Origin: Mesostigma viride | Taxonomy: Eukaryota; Streptophyta; Mesostigmatophyceae; Mesostigmatales; Mesostigmataceae | Length of the DNA stretch: 64,000 nucleotides | Reading direction: 5' to 3' | Assembly: GCA_009746045.1 (NCBI GenBank) | Contig: RPFO01000072.1 | Location: 6,041,933-6,105,932 of the forward strand | Part shown: positions 34,001-45,635 of the stretch, piece by piece | Layout: each line of letters begins with the position of its first letter | Position numbering within the stretch: position 1 is the first letter of the stretch | Made by a program: the position numbers and the translations under genes | The notes under the pieces: model-generated | The model's input: only the letters and a program-made list of their open reading frames with translations | Databases searched by the model: none | Told to the model about the DNA's origin: nothing

Positions 34001-35920
34001 CTCGAAGGTGTCGTGGTGCGCGTGAAAGGTAATGTATGCCCTTTGTCGGTAGGTACCGTTGGGGTCAAATTGGGTGCCCCCAAAATCGGGCCGACGCGTC
34101 AAAAGACTGAGGCCGTCGATGAGTGCCATCGTGCGGCTTGGGTAACTTCTGTTGGAAAACTTCAGGTAAGTTAACTTAATGCAAACCACTGGTCGCCCGC
34201 GTCGGGAACCGGCCCAACGGCTCTCCCGCAAAAAATTACGCGGCATACTGCATAAGTCGTCGGATCGTTACATTTCGACGGTCAAGATTTCATGATGAGG
34301 TTTGCGTTCAATTTGCCGCAGTTTGCAACCCAGAGAAAGTAGTCGTTGGACTCGTTGCCCACGATGAAACACAAACAAGCAAGCTGTTTCCGGCCCCACC
34401 GTCTAGGTCATCTAGTCGCTCTTCACGTCAGCCGGCCATTATTTCGCATGTAAGGCTACACATTTCCATCTCCATTCATATTCATAATCCTGCACGGCTC
34501 GACAGCGCGGACAAGATAACGGCAGGCTCGAGCTACCATGGTCCGGATTCTCCCGATTTCTGACCTGCGCTGGTTGTCTCCTTGATATTGGCAAAACTCT
34601 CCGGTAAGAGGTTTTTCGCAGTTTGGCTGTTTCGAAACGTTACTTAAGTGAGATGCCTTCGGATCAGGAGACTCACACAGCCGCGACATCATGCCAAAGG
34701 TCCTATGTTCGATCCCTTGCTGGTAGCTTCTGAGCTTTCTTATTTTCTCTGTTCCGCGGAATCTCAGATTTGGGCCGCTAGCGTTTTCACGTTTGTTGCT
34801 TTCTGATCCGACGACAACGTTGTGGCTTGCTCGTGTGACATCTGGCGCATGGTGTGATTCATGTGTATGGGCTGCTTTGCCATAAGAGTGAGTGTTGGGT
34901 CTTAAATCGTATTCTACACATTTGCTGCATGGACCGTTAGGTGCTGGCGAGCTCTTCCTTGTAGAATTGTGATGTCTATGTCAAGGATCTGATATCTTTT
35001 TGTTCTCTTGCATATTGTGTCGCGGCTTGCTTGGATTCTTGCAGGCACCACGGGAATGAAATGGGAGCGGTCAGCATGATGCCCTAGCAAGCGACCAGCT
35101 TCGTTAACCACTAGCTGCCATCGTATAAGATGAAAGGCAATGACGGATGTGTCATAAAGCCATAACAGTGTTGTATAGATGATTCATTAAATGATCAATG
35201 GTTACAATTTCAGAACAGCCTCTGAATGGCTAGTATGAATCGATAGGTTCTTGACGGCTATAAACATTTATTATTTAATCATTTTAATGAAGCGATTTTG
35301 ATTGCCCTGATTTGACCAGTGCTGTTGATTCACGTCCTGTTTTTTGAGATTTTTCTCACGTTTTCTCCTTTTCTCACCTTTTTTGGGTCATCTCACCCGG
35401 GCGAGAAACGTGTTTTCTCACCCATTCTCAAAGCCGAGTTCCTAGTGAGATCTATCTGCGTTTTTTCCCTCCATATTTTTTACCATTTTTACCACCGATT
35501 TTTTCACCTCCATGGTGGTAATTTTTTACCACCTGTTTTCACCCTCGTTTTTACCACCTGGTGGTATTTTTTTACCACGATGGCGGTCAGGTGGTAAAAT
35601 GGAGGTGGTAAAGGCTTTTACCACCCCCTGTTTTACCACCTTTTACCACCTGTTTTACCCCTTTTTTACCACTTTTTATCACTTTTTATCACTTTTTATC
35701 ACTTTTTACCACTTTTTACCACCGGGTGATATAGATTTTACCACTTTTTACCACTTATATCACCCCCGAGTTCCTAGTGCCCCGCGCGGTTGTAGCGCCC
35801 TGGCGTGTTCTTGTTGTGCCTGGGAGCCGTGCAGCGCGCTCCTGCTGCAATGGGGTGACGTGTTTTCCAGCATCCAGGACAAACATCAACGTCAGAACCA
35901 TAGTCGGGTTTGCCCTTCCA

Positions 35921-36297
35921 GCAATCATCTTTTAGGTGCCCCTTACAAAGGCACCTAGTACAATGTTTGGTGGGGTCATGAGGTAACCTCTTGTCCCCCC
36001 CTGCTGGCTTAGCACCCCCTGGCTTGCTAGCTCCCCCACTTTGTTTTCTGTTTTTGTTATTGTTATTCTTCCCCCCCCCTTGTTTCCACCTCCCCCACTT
36101 TTGTTGTTTTTGTTTTTATCCCCCCCCATTACCGCCTTTACCTGGGCCACCAGCGACTGCATCTGCTTCTTTGAGAGCCCCGTACCTGAGGCTTCCTCCC
36201 CCTTCAGACCTGCTTCACCTTTACCTCCTTGGCTGCAGCAGCAAACGGCTCTAGGCATTGCTGCACATAGGCCATTGCCTTCCTGAAGTCCTCCCAC
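35921..36297 (-). pseudogene. Gag nucleocapsid end with CCHC zinc knuckle
   Basis: At 35921-35962 (minus) the frame reads C-TR-C-LCKG-H-LKDD-C, an exact CX2CX4HX4C retroviral-type zinc knuckle. It is preceded by a Lys/Asn/Gly-rich segment in a neighbouring frame. A second Cys/His cluster (CPGC...H...C...H) follows before the nested element begins at 35778. Confidence 0.85.
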
Positions 36298-38148
36298 TTA
36301 TCCTTCAGACCTGCCAGTATTACTGACAGGGTGGTGGGGTCCAGTTCTGCCTTTTGTAGCCATAGGTGTACTAGGTACTTGGCATTGAGCTTCTTCAGCT
36401 CCTCATCCCCCTCTATGTACATGACATACTTTTTGTTGTCACTCACATAGTCACGCTTATTGACCTTATACGCCTCTATCCACTGGAAGCCCTTAAGTAC
36501 TTCTAAGTGCTCCCCCGTGGTAACAAGTGCCCTAAGGTCAACCATGAACTGCGCCCACAACACATTTTCTGCCACGTCTACCCCGCTGCTGGCACGCTTT
36601 TGGTACAATTGTACCAACTGCTGGATAGGCTTGGCAGATTGATGGATGGGTGTGGATGCACGTAGGGATGCAAACCAATCACGGACATTATCACTAGCAT
36701 ACGCGTGTGACAACTTAAACAACCACTCCCTAGCTTCGTCCTGGGTATGGCCCTCTGGCAAACCCGGGAACACTAGCTTATCCTCTTTCTTTTTCGGATC
36801 AAACCTGGGCCTACTCAAGGCCATGTTGGAGGTTGTGGTCGCTCCCGCAGGCGGCTGCTGCTGCTGCTGTTGCTGTTGCTGCTGCTGCTGCTGCCGCTCA
36901 CCGCCCTCGTGCCGTGTTGGTGCAGACTCCTGGGTGCCGTGTCCTACCCCGCCCTGGTTGCCCCCCCCCTCGCCGTCATCCGCCCCCTCGTCCCGCCTAC
37001 GCTTTGGCTGAGGTGCGCATGCCTCTGCCTGCGCCCTGCGCTTGACCGGCTTCAGCGATGCCACCAGCCTGGTCACGGTGTCGGCCAACCTCCCCTGCTC
37101 GTCGGGAGACATGCAGCGGGTGGTCGCCTTCCAGCATGGCTTGCGCCAGCTGAAGCTGCTCGATGATGTCCGCCCTGTTGGACAGGTTAGACGGTCCGGC
37201 TTCACCAGGCTGCCTGTAAACACGCGTGCGTGCGGCAGTGCCATCACGGTTGGTGATGGTCTTCTTGGGTTGCGACAAATAATAAAACATTTGGCTTGCA
37301 GAAACATCCTCATCCGGCCCAAGGCCAAACTCGGCTCTCACCGCTTCACCAAGCGGTCCCCTCACCGCTGTCTTACGTGCATGCTTGATCATGCGTCGTC
37401 GCTGCTTCAGGATACGCTCCTCCATCCTGCCCACATTGGCTTCCCACCGTGCCAGCGAGCGTCGGTAACGCTCCTGCGCCTCCTGCCTGCCAGGCGCCTC
37501 CATCTCAGCCATACGCTGCAGCTTCATCGCCTGCGCCTTTTTCCATACCCTGAGTTCGCGGACCATCCTGTCCCGGCGCACCTGGGTGATCGACATTTTG
37601 AGCTTGATGCGCTCCGCCAGCGCGCAACCTGCCTCTCCCGCTCCGCCTGCTCGCGCTCCTTCTTGGCCTCTGCCGCGGCCCTCCGCGCCTGCCGACGGAG
37701 CTTGTCGGCTGTGAATGTCTCCATGCGCTTCTGCGCTTCACGCTCCCGCGCCACCATTGCCGGGGTCATGAGGATCTCGTCCTCAGCAGATGCCCCCGAC
37801 GGACCTGTCAAAGAGAACTCCGACTCCTGATGCACACCTAGGTGTACCTTCGGCTCACGAGACCGACGCAGACTTTTAAAACATGCAAGGTCCCCCCGAC
37901 GCATCACCTCAAACTGCTCCTCGCCAGAAGCCACATCGCTGCGAAACAACGCCCGGCGCACGTTCTCAGCATCCGCCCTCTGCTGGGCGCGAGCACGAGC
38001 GTGCGTGTCCGCGCGCCGAAACTCCCGCTCCTCGCGCTCAGCCATCACCTAGCTGGCGAAGCCTTCATCTGCGGCCACCTGCCGCGAACGGGCGTCGTCC
38101 TGCTCCTCGGCTGAGGAACCCGGCTGCAGCCCATACAGCTCCATGGAC
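36204..38148 (-). pseudogene. Gag coiled-coil and capsid-like region, frameshifted
   Basis: A stop near 38050 follows a short gag segment ending at the nested element. A charged helical region then runs through REREAQKR and KKEREQAERE, moves into the frame of 36997-37596 (YYLSQPKK), and then into the frame of 36204-37130 with a (CAG)n-encoded Gln run at about 36855-36895. A capsid-like helical domain follows (LVFPGLPEGHTQDEAREWLF through WEDFRKAMAYVQQCLEPF). At least two frameshifts and one stop make it non-functional. The capsid-like assignment rests on position and helical character. Confidence 0.75.
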
Positions 38149-38153
38149 TCCTC

Positions 38154-41100
38154 CACTAGGAACTCGGCTTTGAGAATGGGTGAGAAAAGGTGAGAAAAAG
38201 GGTGAGATGGGTGAGAAAAAGGGTGAGAAATGGGTGAGAATGGGTGAGAAAAGTGAGAAAATAGGGTGAGAAATGGGTGAGAATGGGTGAGAAAAGGGCA
38301 ATCTCACCCGGGTGAGATTGTCCCAAAAAGGTGATAAAAGGGGAAAAACGTGAGAAAAATCTCAAAAAACAGGACGTGAGATAAGTGAGAAAAACGGGAG
38401 GTGTGAAACGTGAGAAAAGTGAGAAAATCAGGACGTGAGAAAAGTGAGAAAAGTGAGAAAAACAGGACGTGAGAAAAGTGAGAAAACACAGCGCTGAAAA
38501 ACACACCCATAATGCAATATGCTGGCAGCAGACACATGCATGCAGTGCCAGTAACAACCGCTGTTCAAAACAGCACGAACAATAATGATTTTTTCATTAA
38601 ATGTTTGAATAATTTTGATGTTTACAGCTGCAAGAACCCGTTGATTCAACTATTCAACACTGTTATGGCGTTATGTACATCTTCGGCATTCAAATATGCC
38701 TGTTCAACACAGTCTGTTATGGCGTTATGACATCTTCCGCATTCAATGCCTATCATCAAATACTATATGGTAGCTAGCTAACAAAGCGGGCCGGTCGACA
38801 GGGCGTCACATGCTGACTTGAAAGTGGAACCGCTTGCATTTTACTCTCGTGGTCCCTGCAAGAAATAAACAAACCGACACAATATACGCAAGAGGAAAAG
38901 AAATCAGATCCTTGACATAGATGTAAGCGTTCTACAAGGAAGAGCTCACCAGCACCTAACGGTCCATGCAGCAAATGTGTAGAACCCAACACTCACTCTT
39001 ATGGCAAAGCAGCCCCATGTGGCAAGGCAGCACCATACACATGAATCACACCATGCGCCAGATGTCACACGAGCAAGGCACAACGTTGTCGTCGGATCAG
39101 AAAGCAACAAACGTGAAAACGCTAGCGGCCCAAATCTGAGATTCCGCGGAACACAGAAAATAAGAAAGCTCAGAAGCTACCAGCAAGGGATCAAACATAT
39201 GACCTTTGGCATGATTTCGCGGCTGTGTGAGTCTCCTGATCCGAAGGCATCTCACTTAATTAACGTTTCGAAACAGCCAAACTGCGGAAAATCTCTTACC
39301 GGAGAGAGTTGCCAATATCAAGGAGACAACCAGCGCAGGCCAGAAATCGGGAGAATCCGGACCATGGTAGCTCGAGCCTGCCGTTATCTTGTCCGCGTTT
39401 TCGAGTCGTGCAGGATTATGAATATGAATGGAGATGGAAATGTGTAGCCTTGTGCATTGAAATTACAGCTGGCTGACGTGAAGAGCGACTACATGACCTA
39501 CACGGTGGGGCCGGAAACGGCTTGCTTGATTGTGTTTCATCGTGGGCAACGAGTCCAACAACTACTTTCTCTGGGCGGCAAACTGCGGCAAATTGAACGC
39601 AAACCTCATCATGAAATCTTGACCGTCGAAATGTAACCATCCGACGACTTATGCAGTATGCCGCGTAATTTTCTGTTGCGGGAGAGCCGTTGGGCCGGTT
39701 CCCGACGCGGGCGACCAGTGGTTTGCGTTAAGTTAACTTAGCTGAAGTTCTCCAACAGAAGTGACCCAAGCCGCATGATGGCACTCATCGACGGCCTCAG
39801 TCTATTGACGCGTCGGCCCGATTTTGGCGGCACCCAATTTGACCCCAACGGCACCTACCGACAAAGGGCATAGGTACGTACGTTTCACGCGCACCACGAC
39901 CTTCGAGCTCTGCTATGGCGGTGGTGCCGTGGGGCCCGCATCAGACTGCGGGCCCTTATCTGCTTTGGCGGTGCTGCCGTTGGGCCCGCATCAGAATTCA
40001 GGCCCTTTATGCAGGCGGGCCCTTAATGCATGTTACTTTTTTATTCTTCTGCATACAAATATGAAGCAATGAGGTCGTGTCCTCCGGATTTTTGCATTTG
40101 CACCGTGGGCAGTTCTTGGACGTTTGGAAACATGCATGATGGCATGTGGCTAATGCAATGACTGAATCAAGCTAGACCGTTTCAGTGGTTTTTCATTTGC
40201 GGGTATTTCCTCGTAAATGGTGGGAAAGCGATCGCAGCAATGGTTCTCACCACTAGACACTCCCGGCCAGTGAAGCTCGAAAAACACGCCCTGATCAAGC
40301 AAGCTGTTTCCGGCCCCACTGTATAGGTCATCTTACAGTCGCTCTTTGCGTAAGCCAGCCATAATTTCAATGAACAAGGCTGCACATTTGCATACTCTTT
40401 TCTTGGTTATCGGTGTGCCTTTGTTTGGATGCAGGGGGGATCGCTGTGCTGACACAACGCGTTCAACGTGCTGGGAATCAACAATCCTGACGTCCCAAGG
40501 TTTACTGGAGGGGCGGGGACCTGATGATCAACCACGAGATGTGGACGCCCCCTGCGGGCTAGAATAGCCCTAGCTTGTAATCATTGGCAGTCTCTGCCGC
40601 CATGGCAGCCATGCCTAGAATGTTTGCCTAGCTGAGCCATTATACCTAGTCACGTGCACCGCTAACACACGGTACACAACCAGCCATAGCCTTAGCTTAG
40701 TCCTTGTACAACCATGCTACGTCATGGCAATGCTCAGATTACTTGCCCATGCACCCGTTATGATATGCTCACATGGGTCTTATTGCACCCACAGATTGCC
40801 GGATCGTTTATCGGGTCCAATAGCAGCTGCGACATGCCTTTGGCATGAAGGAGAAAGGGGGTCTGTGCCCTTCCTGTTGTGCACACACAGGGATTAAAAG
40901 CACTTCGGTGCTCCGTGATCCAACGGGAGCACGAGTTCAATTAATCATGTAATTAAATAATTAGTGGTGCTGAGTTTATTTTCACATTAATGACTTAATG
41001 AAATAAAGCTCATGATTTTTTTCGTGTTGCACTCTTGGTGAGAAATTTCTCACCACGTTGACTTGTGATTTCTCTCGTGTTAGTGATTTTTCTCGTGTTG

Positions 41101-41369
41101 GTGAGAAACTTCTCAATTTTCTCACTTTTTCTCACTTTTTCTCACTTTTTCTCACCCATTCTCACCTTTTTTCTCACTTTAGGGTTTTTTCTCACCCAAA
41201 TCTCACCCAAACCCCCTTTTTCTCACCAAAATCTCACCCTGGTGAGATTTTGTTGCCTAGCGTTCGCGGAAAAAAATTGAGATTTTTCTCACTTTTCTCA
41301 CCTTTTTTCTCAAAGGGGTGAGAAAATTGAGGGTTTTTGAGAATTTTCTCAGAAATTGAGTTCCTAGTG
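38154..41369 (-). mobile_element. CACTA-like non-autonomous element B
   Basis: The ends are CACTAGGAACTC and its inverse, flanked by TCCTC on both sides (38149-38153 and 41370-41374). Subterminal arrays are GTGAGAAAAG-type units at 38170-38480 and 41060-41360. The interior is collinear with element A in the opposite orientation. It interrupts gag. No transposase is visible. The segment at about 40490-40960 holds a LINE second-subfamily 3' end and a SINE-like copy. Confidence 0.82.
40740..40945 (+). mobile_element. SINE-like hairpin-tail element, copy 4
   Basis: Best-preserved family member together with 16513-16648. It contains 'acatgcctttggcatgaagg', 'tgtgcacacacagggatta', the terminal hairpin around 'gtgctccgtg...gggagcacg' and a decayed TTAA tail. 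Confidence 0.78.
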
Positions 41370-41374
41370 TCCTC

Positions 41375-41719
41375 TACAGGAGGTGCAGAAGGTCCTGCCC
41401 CCGCCGCTGCAGCTGTCGGGGCGTAGGGAGGACCCCTCGGCTTGTTCACCACAGGCGTGGATCCCCTCCCCTGCGGATACAGGGGCACTCGCAGCGCAAC
41501 GCTGCTGTAAGAACCATCGGACCAGTGGCCCGATGAGGACGTCCCGGACGTCGACGGGTCAGCCTCCATAGACTGATTGAAGCTCCTAGCCGCCCGCTCA
41601 ATCTCAGCCTGGGCGGCGAGCTCCGAGTCAGACGTCCCCGAAGACGAGGACGTCGGAGTGCTGGACCGGCTCCTGGGGTACATTGGAGCCTTACCCTTGT
41701 TAGCATTTGGGTTAGACAT
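41375..41719 (-). pseudogene. Gag N-terminal fragment
   Basis: Begins with ATG at 41719 about 107 bp inside the 5' LTR. A Ser/Thr/Pro-rich disordered stretch leads to PSAPPVED, where the CACTA-like element is inserted. On the far side of that element, at 38153, the frame resumes with EESMELYGLQPG. The start position and order fit gag. Confidence 0.75.
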
Positions 41720-41826
41720 TTTTTGAAAAAGATGGGGTGTAAAAAATGAAGTGGGTTTTCGCGAAATAAACGCTTTGAACGCTCGTCGTCTCTCACGTGT
41801 GTCTTTTTACGGAGTTTTTTAATGCA

Positions 41827-42212
41827 AGTTATGGACACACTGAGCTTGGAATGCTTGGGCACTGCCAAATGGCGTGTGTGTGAACGACGAGACACCTTGG
41901 CATTAGGATAGAATGGCACATATACTGCTGGTCAGCCGTCACTTGCGGCTGACCAGACTTTGCGTAAGTTAAGCCTAACTTACTGATCCTGGACGGACTA
42001 GCCTATCAGTTACAACCTGATCTAGTCAGTCCTAACATGACAACTACAGTCCCGGTACTGAGGTACCGGCTCATCACATACTGAGTCTAGCCACGTGTCC
42101 ATGCCATGACTGCTCTATAGTCCACTGTCCAGCACCGTCCCAGTACCCAATTGGGCGCCGGCGGTGCTGGCACGTGTCCACTTAGGCTACAGGCGGGAGA
42201 CTTAGACTAACT
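41827..42212 (-). repeat. 5' LTR of the 14-kb retrotransposon
   Basis: It is 386 bp and differs from the other LTR chiefly by a 9-bp partial duplication near 42116-42130 and a few substitutions. The sequence just inside it (minus strand, starting TGCATTAAAAAACTCC) does not look like the common initiator-Met primer-binding site. Confidence 0.95.
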
Positions 42213-42385
42213 AGTGTTGCGCCCCTGCACCAGCTGCTGAGTGGAGAGAGCGCGCTCTGTGGCCTGCCCACTTAATTGTGGCATGGAGAGAAGCTTGGGC
42301 GCCCCCCCTCATTCTCATTGTGTATAGGGGTTGAAGGTTCCTTTACTCGGTACAGTATTGGCACCCACGCGACGTGCAGTCATGT

Positions 42386-42800
<415 letters not shown>

Positions 42801-42984
42801 ACTAACTTACTATACTTAGGCCGGTGCCGGCGTCTTGCATGAGCCCACCTTACATGTTTCTAGCATAAGCTATGCGTCAGCCTACGTATGGTGTTGCATG
42901 GTTGAATTGCACCCACAGTGTTGCGCCCCGGCACCATGCTGCGGAAAGAGCGCTCAGACTGTGCATGGCCTGCCATACTATAAG

Positions 42985-45635
42985 TAGCCACGAGCCACGA
43001 GCCACGAGCCACGAGGTAGCCATGGCTGACGGCGGAGCTCATAACTTTCACGTTTGAGCACCTGAATTCGGCCGTGAATATCACAATCGACGCGTCTTCC
43101 TACGACGTACATGCTGATATAATTTTCCAAAGCTATTACGCAATATATGACGAGCAAACGCTCCTCGACGCAACGCAGCCTGGCGGCTGCGTTAAGCAAT
43201 GAAAATACGTCTGCATGCAGCTCCGGCTGCAGCTTCGCCATCAGGTCCGGAAGGCAGCGGTGACACTAGTCGCGCACTGGTGCTCGCCCAGCCCCCCGGG
43301 CTTGCCTCGCCATCTGCATCGCCTGAGCCTAAGCGCAGTCGCTCTGCCGAGCCGCACTGGGACGAGACCGCCTTTGTGACATCAACGCACCTGGCTACTG
43401 GAATCGACGCCCAGCAGCCTTCATGGAAGACGTGTTTTTCGGCACGCACGCCTCGCTTGTAGCCCTGTGCTCGCACCTCATTTCCCACAACCGCGGCCGC
43501 TGGCCCGGCGGTGGCCAGCCTGCCGACCCCGCCGAGGCTCTCCCCGTCTCCCGATAGTTCTCATGAATCGCCCCAAGCTCCAACGCTTCGCCCTCTGCTC
43601 CCTCCTCGGGCGCTCTGAAGCCGAGATCTGGGCTTCCCCACCGCCCCCCCCCACCTTCCCCACCGAAGCCATCATCCGCACCCTCCTTAAGGAAGCTTTC
43701 GAGCAGCACGTGACCCCCCTTGCCACAGATGTGGCGGCAATGGGAGGCACGCTGGCTGCTGAGCTCCCCACCATCCCCACCGCCACCGCCACCCTCCTCG
43801 CCTCCACCCCCCCCCGGCCCCCTCCGCCTCCACCCGGACTCCATCACCGCCCGGCAGTGTCTTAAGGACAATGCCATCGCTATCGAGGTCCTGCAGAACA
43901 CCGCAGGCCTCACCGCCCGGGCGGTGAAGGACATTGCCGCCAAGCCAGCCCCTGCTGGCCTGGCCGGCGATGCTCCTCCCATCACCACCTGGGCGGACAT
44001 GCTTAAGCAGCACACCACCTCCACCACCTCCGCCGTCGCAGCCCAGCTCCAGCAGGCAGACGCTTGACCTCCGTCAGGAGGCCGAGCTCGCCAAGCGCAG
44101 CCTCAACGTCATCGTCAGGAACTTCGCCAATGATGGAGGAAAATGAGAATTCCGAGAAGCTTACGCGTGCGTTTGAGAGAGAAATCCTTGGTCGCATGGG
44201 TCTTAATGGTGAGATCGAGCTGGTCGCCCACCGCCTTCCCCGCGCGCGGGGAAAGGCCGGGGCGCCCCCGCTCCTTCTCACCTTTCAGAACCCGGTGGAC
44301 AAGATTTCTTTCCTCAGTCTGACGCCGCAAGCGGCTCAAGAAGGTCTACTCACTTCACCCTTGACGACGATCTGACCCTGGCGCAGCAACAACGGCGACG
44401 CGGGAGCTATGGCCGACCTACCTCCAGCTCCGGCAGACCAAGGCGGGCCAGCCGGTGTACTGGAAGGGGGCGGCCATCGCGCTACGTCGGCCACAAGCCC
44501 TGGCATGCGAACCCCGCGGCCCCAGCGACTCTAGACGCCCCATGCTGCAGCTTAGGGGAATACAGCAGTAGTAGTGTAGAATAGATAGACCATGGCCATA
44601 GACCCCGGCTGGCCTGGCCGGCGATGCTCCTCCCATCACCACCTGGGCGGACATGCTTAAGCAACATACCACCTCCACCACCTCCGCCGTCGCCGCCCAG
44701 CTCCAACGGCAGACGCTTGACCTCCGCGAGGAGGCCGAGCTCGCCAAGCGCAGCCTCAACGTCACTGTCAAGAACTTCACCATGGAGGAAGGTGAGAATT
44801 CCGAGAAGCTTACGCGTGCGTTTGAGAGAGAAATCCTTGGTCGCATGGGTCTTAATGGTGAGATCGAGCTGGTCGCCCACCGCCTTCCCCGTGTGCGGGG
44901 AAAGGCCGGGGCGCCCCCGCTCCTTCTCACCTTTAAGACCCCGGCGGACAAGATTTCTTTTCTCAGACGCCGCAAGCGGCTCGAGAAGACTCTCTTCACC
45001 CTTGATGACGACTTGACCCTGGCGCAGCAACAACGGCGACGGGAGCTATGGCCGACCTACCTCCAGCTCCGGCAGACCAAGGCGGGCCAGCCGGTGTACT
45101 GGAAGGGGGCGGCCATCTACGTCGGCCACAAGCCCTGGCAGGCGACCCCCGCGGCCCCAGCGACTCCAGACGCCCCAGCTTAGGGGAATACAGCAGTAGT
45201 AGTGTAGAATAGATAGACCGTGGCCATGTACATGTACGCCTCCTAGAGGCCCTATCCCAGCTAAGCCACGCGCTTTATTTAATCATGTACATGTGTGCCT
45301 ATGATGTGCCACACTCCAGATGATGCCGGCCTAGTTTTATTTAGTTATGCTGTGCCCATGCAGAGAGCTGTTCTCTGCTGAGATGCCACGCTCTAGCTTT
45401 TGTATAGCTATGATGATCTTCCCCCCCGTGCCAGGATCCCCCCCTTAGGCGGGTTGAACCTGAGACAGCATGGTGGTGCCGGTGCCCTGGTGCACCTAGA
45501 GCAAGGGTCGTTTACATTCCCACCCTTGCAGGAAGTAGCTTAGAATGTATGATAGGCCATATGCCCCTTCTCTGGGCTATGTGCTACATATACTCCCAAC
45601 GGAGTTATGTTCCTAATTAATTAATTAATTAATTA
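42985..45635 (+). mobile_element. ORF1-only LINE, copy 3, with internal 0.6-kb direct duplication
   Basis: It begins with a doubled or tripled 'gccacga' leader, then a frameshifted ORF1: Ala/Ser-rich N-terminus, Pro-rich linker, coiled coil (LREEAELAKRSL), an RRM-like block (NVTVKNF to LLLTFKTPADK) and the C-terminal block LDDDLTLAQQQRRRELWP. The coil-to-end part occurs twice (about 43957-44590 and 44609-45215). The second copy keeps an open frame of 176 codons at 44653-45183. A 3' UTR and a (TTAA)n tail (45613-45644) follow. No RT domain is present between ORF1 and the tail. Confidence 0.8.

Larger units (their letters stand above)
32502..35778 (+). mobile_element. CACTA-like non-autonomous element A
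   Basis: The ends are perfect inverted repeats (ACTAGGAACTCGGGGGTG and its complement), flanked by GCCCC on both sides (32497-32501, 35779-35783). Subterminal arrays of about 10-bp GTGGTAAAAA/GTGATAAAAA units lie at 32520-32830 and, inverted, at 35470-35765. The interior 33385-35150 is an inverted counterpart of 38780-40490 in element B. No transposase gene is visible. Dense subterminal repeats and a CACTA-like terminus fit the CACTA/EnSpm type; the target duplication reads as 5 bp rather than the usual 3 bp. Confidence 0.8.
28210..42212 (-). mobile_element. 14-kb LTR retrotransposon (copia-type RT), with nested elements
   Basis: Bounded by LTRs at 28210-28586 and 41827-42212 and by a 5-bp target duplication AGTGT (28205-28209 and 42213-42217). 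Transcription runs on the minus strand, so the 5' LTR is the right one. A purine-rich tract AAAGTGGG lies just before the 3' LTR. Coding parts in order: gag N-terminus (41375-41719), gag coil and capsid-like region (about 36200-38148), zinc knuckle (35921-35962), pol (28971-32420). Two CACTA-like elements (38154-41369 and 32502-35778) interrupt it; without them the internal region would be about 6.7 kb. Gag is frameshifted while pol is open. Confidence 0.92.
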
